Source: Trachythela sp. YZ-2020
Taxonomy: Eukaryota > Cnidaria > Anthozoa > Malacalcyonacea > Clavulariidae
Length of the DNA: 64,000 bases
Reading direction: 5' to 3'
NCBI GenBank assembly: GCA_016169945.1
Contig: JADLSH010000367.1
Span: forward strand, 5,206,001-5,270,000
In this document: positions 19,549-32,558 of the stretch, piece by piece
Numbering within the stretch: the stretch's first letter is position 1
Layout of the letters: the number at the start of each line of letters is the position of its first letter
Translations under genes and position numbers: made by a program
The notes under the pieces: model-generated
Told to the model about the DNA's origin: nothing
What the model saw: the letters and a program-made list of their open reading frames with translations, nothing else
Database searches by the model: none

Positions 19549-22500
19549 AATTTTGGAGAATTTTCTAATTCCTCACCTAGAAACTAGATAACTTTGTCTT
19601 CCCTAGTTGTCATTTAAATCTTTCTACAGAGAAAATGCTTAGGTATCGACCACGTTACTTACAGTAGTTTATCCAACCATTCCTTCTCTAATTTTTGGGT
19701 ATTTTCAAACGCCACGTCTAGAAACTAGATAGCTTTGTCTTCCCACGTTGTCATTTTAATTTTCTGTGGAAAAAAGCAGGTGTCGACCACGTTACTTACA
19801 GTAAGTAGTTTATCCAACCTTTCTTTCTCTAATTTTGGTGAATTTTCAAAATCCTCGCCTACAAATTAAATACCTTTGTCTTCCCACGTTGTCCTTTTAA
19901 CTTTCTGTGCGGAAAATTCTTGGTATTTAAAAATTCCATAAAATTAGAGAAGGAATGGTTGGATAAGCTACTGTATGTAACGTGGCCGATACGTGAGCAT
20001 TTTCTCCACAGAAAGTTAAAATTACAACGTACGAAGACAAAGCTATCTTGTTTTTAGGCGTGCCATTTGAAAATTTCCCGAAATATTTGGGAAGGAAATG
20101 TTGTATTATCTCCTGTAAGTAACGTCATCGATACTTACGCCTGGAAACTAGATAGCTTTGTCTCCCCACGTTGTCATTTTAACTTTCTGTGGAGAAAATG
20201 CTTAGCTATCGACCACGTTACTTACAGTAGTTTATCCAACCTTTCCTTCTCTAATTTTGGGGAATTTTCAAACTCCTCGTCTAGAAATTAAATAACTTTG
20301 TCTTCCCACGTTATCATTTTAACTTTCTTTGGAGAAAATGCTTAGGTATCGACCACCTTACTTACAGTAGCTTATCCAACCATTCTTTCTCTAATTTTGG
20401 GGAATTTTCAAACGACACGCCTAGAAACTAGATAGCTTTGTCTTTCCACGTTGTTATTTTAATTTCCTGTGCAAAAATTATCAGGTGTCGACCACGTTAC
20501 TTACAGTAGCTCATCTAACCATTTCTCTCAAATGTCACCCTTAGAAACTAGATCGCTTTCTCTCCACACGTTGTCATTTTCACTTTCTGTGGAGAAAATC
20601 CTTAGGTATCGACCACGTTACTTACAGTACCTTATCGAACCTTTCTTTCTCGAAATTTGGGGAATTTTCAAACTCCTCGCCTAGAATGAAATAACTTTGT
20701 CTTCCCACGTTGTCATTTTTTAAATTTCTGTGTAAAACTGCCCAGGTATCGACCACGTTACTTAAGGTAACTTATCCAACCACTCCTTTTCTAATTTTGG
20801 TGAATTTTCAAATGGCACGCCTAAAAACTAGATAGCTTTGTTTTCCCACTTTGTCATTTTAATTTTTTGTGGAAAAAATGCTTAGCTGTCGGCCACGTTG
20901 CTTACAGCAGCATATCCAACTTTCGATGTGTAATTTTGGAGAATTTGCTAATTTCTCGATTAGAAACTAGAAAGCTTTGTCTTCCCACGTTGTCATTTTA
21001 ATTTTCTGTGGAGAAAATGCTCAGGTATCGATCAGGTTACTTACAGTAGCTTATCCGACCATTCCTTTTCTAATTTTAAGGAATTTTTAAATGCCATGTC
21101 TAGAAACTAGATAGCTTTGTCTTCCCACTTAGTCATTTTAAATTATGTGGAGAAAATCCTTACGTATCGACCACGTAGCTTACAGCAGCATATCCAACAT
21201 TCTCATCCATAATTTTGGAGAATTTCCTAATTTCTAGCCTAGAAACTGGATAGCTTTGTCTTCCCACGTTGTCATTTTAACTTTCTTTGGAGAAAATGCT
21301 TAGGTATCGACCCCGTTACTTACAGTAGCTTATCCAACCATTCTTTCTCTAATTTTGGGGAATTTTCAAACGCCACGCCTAGAAATTAGATAGCTTTGTC
21401 TTTCCACGTTGTCATTTTAATTTTCTGTGCAAAAACTGTGGGGAATTTTCAAACTCTTCGCCTAGAAATGAAATAACTTTGTCTTCCCACTTTGTCATTT
21501 TAACTTTCTGTGTAAAAAATGCTTAGGTATCGACCCCGTTACTTACAGTAGCTTATCCAACCATTCTTTCTCTAATTTTGGGGAATTTTCAAACGCCACG
21601 CCTAGAAATTAGATAGCTTTGTCTTTCCACGTTGTCATTTTAATTTTCTGTGCAAAAACTGTAGAATTTTCAAACTCTTCGCCTAGAAATGAAATAACTT
21701 TGTCTTCCCACTTTGTCATTTTAACTTTCTGTGTAAAAAATGCTTAGGTATCGACCCCGTTACTTACAGTAGCTTATCCAACCATTCTTTCTCTAATTTT
21801 GGGGAATTTTCAAACGCCACGCCTAGAAATTAGATAGCTTTGTCTTTCCACGTTGTCATTTTAATTTTCTGTGCAAAAATTATCAGGTGTCGACTACGTT
21901 ACTTACAGTAGCTTATCTAACCATTCCTTCTCTAATTTTGGGGAATTTTCAAATGTCACGCCTAGAAACTAGATAGCTTTCTCTCCCCACGTTGTCATTT
22001 TAATTTTCTGTGGAGAAAATGCTCAGGTATCGATCAGGTTACTTACAGTAGCTTATCCGACCATTCCTTTTCTAATTTTAAGGAATTTTTAAATGCCATG
22101 TCTAGAAACTAGATAGCTTTGTCTTCCCACTTAGTCATTTTAAATTCTGTGGAGAAAATCCTTACGTATCGACCACGTTGCTTACAGCAGCATATCCAAC
22201 ATTTCCATCCATAATTTTGGAGAATTTCCTAATTTCTAGCCTAGAAACTGGATAGCTTTGTCTTCCCACGTTGTCATTTTAATTTTTTGTGGAAAAAATT
22301 CTCAGGTGTCGACCACGTTACTTACAGTAGCTTATCCAACCATTCCTTAATTTTCTAATTCGGGTAATTTTCAAATGGCACACCGAGAAAATTGAAAGTT
22401 TTGTCTTCCCACGTTGTCTTTTAATTTTCTGTGGAGAAAATGCTTAGGTATCGACCAGGTTCCTTACAGTAGCTTATCCGACAATTCCTTTTCTAATTTT

Positions 22501-25500
22501 AAGGAATTTTGAAATGTCGCGCCTAGAAACTAGATAATTTTGTCTTCCCAAGTTGTCATTTTATCTTTCTGTGCGGAAAATGCTTAGGTATCGATGACGT
22601 TACTTACAGGAGTTAATACAACATTTCCTTCCCTAATATTTCGGGGAATTTTCAAATGGCACGCCTAAAAACAAGATAGCTTTGTCTTCTTACGTTGTGA
22701 TTTTAACTTTCTGTGGAGAAAATGCTCACGTATCGACCACGTTTCATACAGCAGCTTATCCAACCATTCCTTCTCTAATTTTGTGGAATTTTTAAATACC
22801 ACGCCTGGAAACTAGATAGCTTTGTCTCTCCACGTTGTCATTTTAACTATCTGTGGAGAAAATGCTTAGGTATCGACCACGTTGCTTAGAGTAGCATATC
22901 CAATCTTTCCATCTGTAATTTTCGAGAATTTTCTAATTTTTCTCCTAGAAACTAGATAGCTTTGTCTTCCCACGTTGTCATTTTAATTTTACTGTCGAGA
23001 AAATGCATAGGTATCCACCAGGTTACTTACAGTAGCTTATCCGACCTTTCCTTCTATAATTCTGGGAATTTTTTTAATTGCACCCCTAGAAACTAGATAA
23101 CTTTGTCTTCCCACGTTGTCATTTTAACTTTCTGTGTAAAAAATGCTTAGGTATCGACCCCGTTACTTACAGTAGCTTATCTAACCATTCCTTCTCTAAT
23201 TTTGTGGAATTTTTAAATACCACGCCTGGAAACTAGATAGCTTTGTCTCTCCACGTTGTCATTTTAACTATCTGTGGAGAAAATGCTTAGGTATCGACCA
23301 CGTTGCTTAGAGTAGCATATCCAAAATTTCCACCTGTAATTTTCGAGAATTTTCTAATTTTTCTCCTAGAAACTAGATAGCTTTGTCTTCCCACGTTGCG
23401 ATTTTCATTTTCTGTGGAGAAAATGCATAGGTATCGACCAGGTTACTTACAGTAGCTTATCCAATCATTCCTTCTCTAATTTTGTGGAATTTTCAAATGC
23501 CATGCCTAGAAACTAGATACATTTGTTTCCCACGTTGTCGTTTTAATTTTCTGCGGACCAAATGCTTAGGTATCGACCAGGTTACTTACAGTAGCGTAAC
23601 CGACCATTCCTTTTCTAATTTTAAGGAATTTTGAAATGCCACTCTTAGAAACTAGATAATTTTGTCTTCCCAAATTGTCATTTTAAATTTCTGTGCGGAA
23701 AATGCTTAGGTATCGATGAGGTTATTTACAGGAGTTAATCCAACAATTCCTTCTCTAATATTTCGGTGAATTTTCAAATGCCACGCCTAGAAACTAGAAA
23801 GCTTTGTCTTCCTACGTTGTCATTTTAATTTTCTGTGGAGAAAATGCTTAGATATAGACCAGGTTACTTAGGGTAGCTTATCGGACCTTTCCTTCTCTAA
23901 TTTTTTGAATTTTCTATTTCCTCGCGTAGAAACTAGATAACTTTTTCTTCCCACGTTGTCATTTTAACTTTCTGTGCAGAAAATGCTTAGGTATCGACCA
24001 CGTTGCTTAGAGTAGTAGTATGTCCAACCTTTCTATCTGTAATTTTCTCCTAGAAACTAGATAGCTTTGTCTTTCCACGTTGTCATTATAATTTTCTGTG
24101 GAGAAAATGCATAGGTATCAACCAGGTTATTTACAGTAGCTTATCCGACCTTTCCTTCTTTAATTTTGGGGAATTTTCTAATTCCACGCTTAGAAACTAG
24201 ACAACTTTGTCTTCCCACGTTGTCATTTTAACTATCAGTGGAGAAAATGCTTATGTATCGACCGCGTTTCTTAGAGTAGCATATCCAACCTTTACATCTG
24301 TAATTTTCGAGAATTTTCTATTTTTTCTCCTAGAAACTAGAAAGCTTTGTCTTCCCACGTTGTCATTTTAATTTTCTGTGAAGAAAACGCTTAGGTACCG
24401 ACCAGGTTAGTTACAGTAGCTTATCCTACCTTTCCTTCTCCAATTTTGGGAATTTTCTAATTCCTCGCTTAGAAACGAGATAACGTTGTCTTCCCACGGT
24501 GTCATTTTAATTTTCTGTGTAGAAGATGCTTAGGTATCGACCTGGTTACTTACAGTAGCTTATCCGATCATTCCTTTTCTAATTTTAAGGAATTTTGAAA
24601 TGCCACGCCTAAAAACTAGATAGCTTTGTCTTTCCACGTTGTGATTTTAACTTTCTGTGCGAAAATGCTCACGTATCGACCACGTTACTTACAGTAGCTT
24701 ATTCAAACATTCCCTCTCTAATGTTGGGGAATTTTTAAGTACCACGCCTGGAAACTAGATAGCTTTGTCTCCCCACGTTGTCAATTTTAACTTTCTGTGG
24801 AGAAAATGCTTAAGTATGGACCACGTTGCTTAGAGTAGCATATCCAACCTTTCGCTCACTAATTTTCTAGTTTTTCTCGTAGAAACTAGATAGCTTTGTC
24901 TACCCACTTTGTCATTTTAATTTTCTGTGGAGAAAATGCATAGGTAGCGACCGGGTTACTTACAGTAGCTTATCCGACCTTTCCTTTTGTAATTTTGGGA
25001 ATTTTCTAATTCGATTCTCGCCTAGAAACTAGACAACTTTGTGTTCCCACGTTGTCATTTTAATTTTCTGGGTAGAAAATTCTTAGGTATCGACCAGGTT
25101 ACTTACAATAGCTTATCCGACCATTCCTTTTCTTATTTGGGGAATTTTCAAATGCCACGCCTAGAAACTAGATAGCTTTGTCTTGCCACGTTGTCATTTT
25201 AAATTTCTATGGAGAAAATGCTTAGGTATCGACCACGTTACTTACAGGAGGTTATCCAGCCATTCCTTTTTTAATTTGGAGAATTTTCAAATGCCACGCC
25301 TAGAATCTAGATAGCTTTGTCTTCCTGCGTTGTCATTTTAACTTTCTGTGGAGAAAATGCTTAGGTATCGACCACGTTGCTTACAAGTAGCATATCCAAC
25401 CTTTCCATCTGTAATTTTGGGGAATTTTCTAAATTCGCGCCTAGAAAGTAGATAACTTTGTCTTTCCACGTTGTCATTTTAACTTTCTGTGGAGAAAATG

Positions 25501-25660
25501 CTATGGTATCGACCAGGTTACTTACAGTAGCTTATCCGTTCATTCCTTCTCTAATTTTGGGGAATTTTCAAATGCCACGCCTAGAAACTAGAAACTCCAT
25601 GGCTAGCAACTAGATAGCTTTGTCTTCCCACGTTGTCATTTTAACTGTCTGTGGAGAAAA
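19549..25660. repeat. Satellite array B, ~140-bp unit, ~43 copies
   Basis: The consensus contains AACTAGATAGCTTTGTCTTC, ACGTTGTCATTTTAA, GGTATCGACCACGTTACTTA and CAGTAGCTTATCC. Monomers diverge noticeably but keep length. Higher-order structure is visible: ~222-bp composite units between 21.24 and 21.89 kb (CGACCCC at 21308, 21531 and 21752), and a block at 22796-22930 repeated at 23216-23350, 420 bp or three monomers later. No coding, no CENP-B-box-like motif seen. It could be a local heterochromatin or centromere-type satellite. Confidence 0.95.
19927..20140 (-). repeat. Inverted segment inside satellite array B
   Basis: About 1.5 monomers run in the opposite orientation to all others (for example GAGAAGGAATGGTTGGATAA and AACTTTCTGT read on the reverse strand). 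Normal orientation resumes near 20140. Confidence 0.85.
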
Positions 25661-26714
25661 TGTCATTTAACTCCAGAAATCAAAAGTCGTCTAAAAGGTT
25701 TTAAATACTCTTGGTTAATCAATTATGTGGCATAACAATGCAATTAAGTGTTTACGAATAGTATAAGGAATACTATAACCCTGAATTGAAATAGACTCAT
25801 TTACTTTGAGTGTCGAAAGTTCTCGGTTACTGGACACGGTGAAAAAAAACATGTTTAATTGCTTATCAATACTAAAAATGTTCGAAATAAGCTTTCCACA
25901 CCTTCTATAATCTATAGTGTTTTTGTTTGACGGTGATGCTGGGTATCTCGATAATGTGGCTGATTTTGAGTGTTTTCAATTTCCGCGGTCGCGCATTAGG
26001 GCAGGTGTCAAGAGACTGGCTACGAGATTGGTGGTCATCTTGGTACTCCCTATTCTTCATTTCCGGTGGCTTCACCCGGCGTTGCCATATGAGCAATCCA
26101 GTTTTCAACCTCGTACCCAGGGCCATTTTCGGCCAGAACAAAAAGCCTGGTATCAGCTGCTTCAAAATGTGAAGCAGCAAGCATTCCATTGGCCGATAAG
26201 GCCTTCTACTGGCCGATAAGGCCCTACTATCTTTATTTAGATTCCTAAGGCTACGTCCACACTAGACCGTTCACGTAGCGTTTTCGTATTGTTTCAGATA
26301 ACTAGACTATTAAATAGTTTTCTTTTCCCTAGAGGATAGGGAACAATGTGAAAACGCTACAAAAACGGATTAGGGATCGGTCATTATTTATGGCAGGAGG
26401 TGCACCAAGAGAAACGTTTTCTTGGCTGAATTTCCTATCGACCCAACCTTTAGCAAGAAAAAAAATTTCTCCACCCAACCTCAGCTGCCATTTAAAAAGC
26501 TTAGACCCACCCCAAACTTTAACTTTGTTCTATTCACTACTTTCACTTATTCAAAATCTAGATTGACTTGTTTGACTTTCAGAACAAGTACGGTAGTAAC
26601 AAGTGCCAAAAACTAAGCTTAGTTTACTTTTTGAATTTGTTTTAATATTAGTATACATTAGATAACATGAGTAGATAACATTGCTATTTTGATATTTGTG
26701 AACGTATAGATATC
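25661..26714. other. No gene; repeat fragments
   Basis: Includes a 14-bp GGCCGATAAGGCC-type duplication at 26191-26223, a short repeat around 26245-26375 with inverted phrases, and a segment (26370-26530) matching 47800-47955 in opposite orientation. The open frames at 25.9-26.2 kb are short and mutually overlapping; I do not consider them genes. Confidence 0.4.
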
Positions 26715-27905
26715 TAGTCTAGGACCTGTATATGAGTTTGTGTGCATTTCATTTAGGTCAGATGATCTCAACTGTTTTAGGGTAAAATGACCATGACGGA
26801 CAACATGGCTTATGTGCCATAACCCGAATCCGGGGCGAAACATCTGAAAATGACCACACCCAGAAACGGCACTGCCCACACAGCTCTATCTCCTAAACCA
26901 TTGGAGCTATTGACATTCTGGAGTGCTTATAGTGTTTAGAATAGTTACTTTTAGGGGTGGTCATAGGAGAGTGGAAAATGTCTAGGTATGATATTTTACG
27001 AGAAAATGGCTAACACCATCCCAGGTCAACTGATTATTTATACTTTATACAACTTCCAACACCACAGAATGGCTATTTTTCCTGATTTCCTAAATCTTTT
27101 TTCTAGGGACAAAAATGATACTTATTCAAATATAATACCAATATATTTCGTAAAGATTGTTACTGTTTTGTAGAGAAATAATACGTGTAAGTACACTTAC
27201 CCCCTACCAATGGACGATTTTCGCCATGTTTTGTTCCTTTTCAAGGATGGTAAATCTTCTTATATTATTTCTTCTTATATCTTCTTATATTATTTTAAGA
27301 AGATTTTCTTTTAGACCAAATTTCTTCTTATATCTTCTCATATTATTCAATTTCTCTATAGCTTTATTCAAGAAATGAAAATTGTCTGTTATGTAAATCA
27401 GTCATTTTTAATGTAAATTTGTTAGTTTTTCACCTATAGATTTATAGACAAATGTCTGACACTTCGTATAAACATACAAATTTGTCATCGAGGTTGATAG
27501 AGATTCGCGCAAGTTATACTTGAGCAAAATTATAGTTGCCTAAAAATACTCCAAGCAGGTTTTGTCAGGTTTCGATTTAGTTCTTTTCATTTACTGTAAC
27601 ATTCAATATTGTAGAAGCTTTGTTTCGTTCTAACTTTTGTTCAGTAGTGGCGCCGATGCAAGTGTCTTATCGCTTCTCTGCTGCAAATCACGCCAATTCG
27701 TCACCAAATATAATCTCTATTGTAGCATCCAAAAATATTAGATTGTGGCAAGTATCCCGATAAAAGACTGCTCACAAAAGATAACATACAGTGGAACTAT
27801 ATTGTTCAAAGCATTTTGAAAGTTTCGCGCAAGTTCGCGAAAACATTGCGTGGGCATAGCTGTCAGGGAGGGAGGGAGATATTTATTCACGCAGCACTCA
27901 AGCTA
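26715..27905 (+). mobile_element. Single-arm copy of the TAGTCTAGGACC fold-back family
   Basis: It starts with TAGTCTAGGACCTGTA and is collinear, with many substitutions, with one arm of the palindrome at 36986-39090: shared GTTTTAGGGTAAAATGACCA, CCCGAATCCGGGGCGAAA, a CCATCCCAGGTCAACTG phrase, and, near the end, CGCGCAA and GGGAGGGAG-like blocks. No coding capacity is evident. A second single copy lies inverted at 46960-47749. Confidence 0.75.
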
Positions 27906-28184
27906 AATTTATCATTAAAATTATTTGAATTATTGAAGAAAAAAGTTTTCTATTTTTATAAAGTTCTATTCTTATACAGGATAGTGCAGGATACAAAAGA
28001 AAACTATTGCCTAATATCCTATTTATAGCCTTTGTTTGGTACAAATTTCACACATATATAGAGTGCACCCCGCTGTCAGCTTAGTCCAAGCGATGTACCG
28101 TCGGCTCTACAGTTTCATATTCACTTTCACATTCACATTCAGATTCAAATCTGAAAATAGTCGGATATCTCACTTACAAAATGT

Positions 28185-28742
28185 GGAATTACTCAGTTTC
28201 TTTAGACGGAATAGACTTGTCTATAAAACGCATTCTCCTTCAGAATATTATGCATTCAACAAAAGTAGTTCGAAGTTATTTGGGCGAAATAGGAAGTCAG
28301 GAAAAATCGCAGAACCTACACGACCGAGACGTAAATTCATGCTACGCCATATTGTTGCAAGCGATCGACTAAAATATTTTTCGCTATATCTCGTAAGATA
28401 CGCGTTGTAGCTCCTCAAAACTGAAACGCAGTCTTTATTACAATATAATGAATGATATGAAGCAAACTTAGTCTCAAAAACGTTTGCCGTTTTGTCGGGA
28501 AAAATCGCAAATCGTAACGCATGAGAGACGGCTCTTGTAACCTGAAGCGAATGACAACAACCCAATCGAAAGAGTAAAGGCTTCTCACGGGGCACGTGTT
28601 TGCCTTGGAGTATTCTCACCGAAAAGCGTTCATTTACAACTATCATAAAATGATGTGATGTACTTTTTATCTTCAAACAACTTGCTGTCTCGGCTGGAAA
28701 ATTCGCAAAACACAACTAGTGCTTGAGTCAAAAATCGGGGTG
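28185..28742 (-). repeat. Dispersed ~550-bp repeat, copy 1
   Basis: On the reverse strand the copy begins near TTTTTGACTCAAGCACTAGT and runs ~550 bp. The same sequence occurs at 33100-33470 and 45904-46750 on the forward strand. A reverse frame of 155 residues stays open here, and much of it is shared with the 33-kb copy (KTANVFETKFASYHS). This could reflect recent duplication and not selection. Family unknown. Confidence 0.7.
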
Positions 28743-28936
28743 GGACTTCGCAAATTCTAAAAGTCAATTTAGTCTGATGTAAACACAATTTTCTTTGTCT
28801 TGAGAGTGAATGTATACCAGCTGTTTAGCAATTATGCTCAAGTGTGAATACTTTCAAAATGACAGCAATTGCTTTTTCCAAAAAAGAGCTTAAAATGTGT
28901 AGAATGATGTGTAGTCTGGGTTAAGTACCATTCTGG

Positions 28937-28954
28937 TACTAACTTCCTGACGAA
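28937..28954 (+). other. Half-hammerhead remnant
   Basis: TACTAACTTCCTGACGAA is almost identical to the stem I strand and core of the 11.2-kb hammerhead, but no GAAA half follows. It is likely a truncated copy of the same ribozyme-bearing element. Confidence 0.45.
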
Positions 28955-29039
28955 GTTCTTATTGTATTTTACATGTAGTTTTACACAACTCAACCGCCAA
29001 ATCTAAGTTTTATTTAACTCAGCTTATGGTGTGTATGTG

Positions 29040-29395
29040 AGCAAATTTATAGACAATATAAATTTAAGTTAATGAGACAACGCGTTGAAGCTAGTATGTT
29101 AAGCAAGATATCAGATAAGTTTCTGTCTCAAAGGCGGTGATTCCTTCCGTCCTGGCCTCAAGGAATGCATTGTTTATTTTTACTTATTGACAGATAGTTC
29201 AAAGATCATTTTAATCATTGGGCATGCTTTCACGTGAGCAGCCCTTGATATTGCATGCTAACGCTTCCTACTAACAAATTGACCAATCATAACGCGCAAT
29301 ATAATACAAGTTAATTAGCGCATAACTTGCAGGATGCTAACAAGATCATATCATTTATACTGAGCGCTTCGCTTACTCAAGTTATTGAAATAATT
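29040..29395 (+). repeat. 356-bp perfect direct repeat, copy 1
   Basis: It is identical base for base to 32203-32558, as far as I can read. It contains a CCAAT box (ACCAATCA) followed by TATAATAC, so it could carry a promoter. The ends are not TG...CA and no target duplication is seen, so an LTR identity is unproven. Confidence 0.9.
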
Positions 29396-29990
29396 TTCAA
29401 CATGAAAGTTTACCGTTTATGCACGCGAACTGCTTTGGACGTCGATTTCAGATGGTATGATACGGCGGTGCGCGATCTAACGATGGACATATTATCGTGT
29501 ATATACAACAACAGGCAATGTGGACGCGACGACGCAGTTAGTCAAACAGAACTCAACGGCAACGCGAAGCAAGTACCTGCATCTATTCCTCTCATGAACA
29601 AAGAAATATATCAGTTTAAATACGTATAAGTTAGTCCTACGCAACGGAATAGCTGCGTCGGCATTAGAATAGAAAGAAACGCTACTTACTCAAGTTACGA
29701 AACGAATTTTCAAGAATGAAAGTCTACTGATTATGCACGCGAACTGCTTTGGACAGCGATTTCAGATGGTACATATTACCGTATATATGCAACAACGGGT
29801 GTATGGCGAGCGACGACGCAGTTTAGTCAAACAGAACTCAACGACAACGCGGAGCAATTAAGTACTGCCGCGGGGCATCTATTTCTCTCATGAACAAAGA
29901 AATATATCAGTTTAAAAACGTATAAAGTTGGTCCTACGCAACGGAGTGGCTGCGGCGGCATTATAGCAGAAAGAAACGCTACGACCAGAT
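29372..29990 (+). repeat. Two-copy tandem duplication, ~313-bp unit
   Basis: CTTACTCAAGTTA and everything to AGAAAGAAACGCTAC recurs about 313 bp later with ~10% change and small deletions. A 100-residue frame in the first copy is broken in the second. Confidence 0.8.
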
Positions 29991-31840
29991 GTGGATATCA
30001 TAGAACACTGGGATTAACAAGGAATTGGATTATACCACTGATTGATACAAAATGTGTAGTTAAGGGGGGATTTGCCATCGCTTAGCTTGGGTATTGTAAG
30101 TATACAGGCGAATTCAATTGATTGCGTTATATTTCGTTTTAAACCAACATAAAAAATTCATGTGCGCTATAACGAGAGTTGACTGTATCTGTCTATCGAT
30201 ACATTTAGTATGTCTCGTTTTGTTAATGCGCATGCAGCTGGTAATATATTTGATTGACGTATTTGAGTCCAAAGTTCGATCATTGTTTTGAGGCCGGAAA
30301 AGCTCGGCAGCTTTGTCACACACTATATACACCCCTATAATCATAAATATAGAAAAGAATATCATTCATCCAACCATGATCGCTGGATTGGCTGCACCTA
30401 TCTTGTTGCATGAATTATAATGATGATAAAGTTTATTGTTACTTAGTTCAAATTTCAATCTATTTGTAAGATGTATACCATAGGCATAGTCCACACATCA
30501 GTATATATCGAAAACTAAAACATACCCCGACAAAAGTATACTTTGATTTGCTATGCTATATCAGCATTCACGACACTTACTGTACATGCACTTACGTTAA
30601 TTTGAGAAATAGTCGGGAGGGGTTTGCCTAACTGTTTACATATATCTACTCGTGAATGATAGCTATATAATTATGTTACTATATTATTCGTTTTTACTGA
30701 AACGGAGCTAATCTTAAGCTCCAAGTTATAGATAGATATAGTTTGGCAGTATATACATTTCTATAATTATTGTGATTCATCGACTATATATCACTCCAAA
30801 ACTTGCATTCCTCACGAAATGAGTTTGGCGCAAGTCTCGATCTGTTTCACTGATTGCCTCCAAGTTTTTAACTATACATATTCTAATAAATTAATCTATT
30901 TATTTTTTATTTTTTCCTGCAGTAGGAAATTGGCATTGATTTGATTTGTATTTAGTTTCTACCTTATTTGGTTAGGGACATAGCACATATTTAAATTAAA
31001 TGAAGTATACAGGCAATATATTATATTGTGCTACGCCAATTCAATTTTAGTCAGTCATTATAAAGATTAAAGTAATTGATAACAATAGTTCATCCTTTGA
31101 AAGCATGCCAATACAATAAGTTGTTTGTGGTTATAACATAAGATTGAATCACATTCTGTAAGATCTGATGTTGCTTGAATGTGGATACATTTCTATAATA
31201 TATTGTTTCAGATATAGAAAGAGTTCTAGTTTGAATACACATATGATCTATATGCCTACAAAATTTGTTTGCACTTTTTATGCATGATCCGCATTATATT
31301 TGCTTGGTTTGCATGAAACCAAATATCTAAAGCCGAGGCTCAAGCTATTTTCCAATGTCAATGCCTGCATGCATACAATATCATACTATAATTTTTGTTT
31401 TTATCGAGTGAACAATCACAACAAGAAAACAAAACGATTTAAAGAATGCTCAAATAAACAAATAAATAAAAAGACGTATGTCTTGATATAGTCAGCTCTG
31501 TTTGTCGTGTTATCAACACTCCAATCGAGAACTTGTAAGATAGAAGCTTTGTGGGGAAGCTGCTGGTTAATTGTCTTGGCCCCATCCAGGTTTCCTGTAT
31601 CGTAGGTTTTTCCTGGCCTCCCTGACATTCCAGCTGTAATATGAGTGATGGTAATGCTCAAATCAGCCACTCTAACAATAAGGCTAAATACATAACAATT
31701 CTTCATTTTAAAAAATGGGGAGAAGGTCTTTTCGTCTATGGGGAATACACATTCTGTGTATTTGTGGGGTTGAAGTCTCCCAAAATGTCAACTTCAGGCC
31801 CATAGACTCAATATACGTCACACATATACCATATAATTAA
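29991..31840. other. AT-rich stretch without recognisable genes
   Basis: Only short open frames; no repeats recognised by eye. It forms most of the interval between the 356-bp direct repeats. Confidence 0.4.
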
Positions 31841-31842
31841 GG

Positions 31843-32000
31843 ACTGTCCATATAGGGGTTTATCGCCCCTTGGTCAGGTTAAGAACTGCCCGTATGGGTC
31901 TAGCACTCTGGGTCAGGTTAAGGACTGTCCATAGGGGTTTCATTCCCCTTGGTCAGGTTAAGAACTGTCCAAGTGTTTCTTGGTTCAGGGTCGTCAGGGA
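31843..32000. repeat. Short minisatellite (GGTCAGGTTAAG motif)
   Basis: Three to four diverged units of about 45-50 bp share GACTGTCCATA, a GGGG...CCCC hairpin-like phrase and GGTCAGGTTAAG. Confidence 0.65.
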
Positions 32001-32202
32001 ATAGCTACCCCTGGCAAGGCTCTGCTTTATGGTCAGAGCATTCAGTTCAGTCAATCAGTTCAGCTTAAGGTGTGACGTGAGTAGGGATGATGTTTGTCAT
32101 AATATGAGTCTTCACACCCCAGAACCCCTTCTCCCACAAAATATGTTTTGTTTGAATTGTGTTTTTAAAATATGGTTTTATATCAACAGCTTGGGTCATT
32201 AA

Positions 32203-32558
32203 AGCAAATTTATAGACAATATAAATTTAAGTTAATGAGACAACGCGTTGAAGCTAGTATGTTAAGCAAGATATCAGATAAGTTTCTGTCTCAAAGGCGG
32301 TGATTCCTTCCGTCCTGGCCTCAAGGAATGCATTGTTTATTTTTACTTATTGACAGATAGTTCAAAGATCATTTTAATCATTGGGCATGCTTTCACGTGA
32401 GCAGCCCTTGATATTGCATGCTAACGCTTCCTACTAACAAATTGACCAATCATAACGCGCAATATAATACAAGTTAATTAGCGCATAACTTGCAGGATGC
32501 TAACAAGATCATATCATTTATACTGAGCGCTTCGCTTACTCAAGTTATTGAAATAATT
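32203..32558 (+). repeat. 356-bp perfect direct repeat, copy 2
   Basis: Second copy of 29040-29395. It lacks the 313-bp tandem that follows copy 1; the sequence diverges immediately after AAATAATT. Confidence 0.9.

Noticed and set aside
18887..25660. Regular repeats that could suggest a CRISPR array
   Set aside because: Units are 115 and 140 bp, wholly repetitive without unique spacers, in a eukaryotic context.
25905..26219. Overlapping ~100-codon frames on both strands
   Set aside because: Three overlapping frames on two strands, no domain, repeat-rich context.
29040..32558. Calling the 356-bp repeats LTRs of a retrotransposon
   Set aside because: No TG..CA ends, no primer site, no purine tract and no target duplication; reported only as direct repeats.
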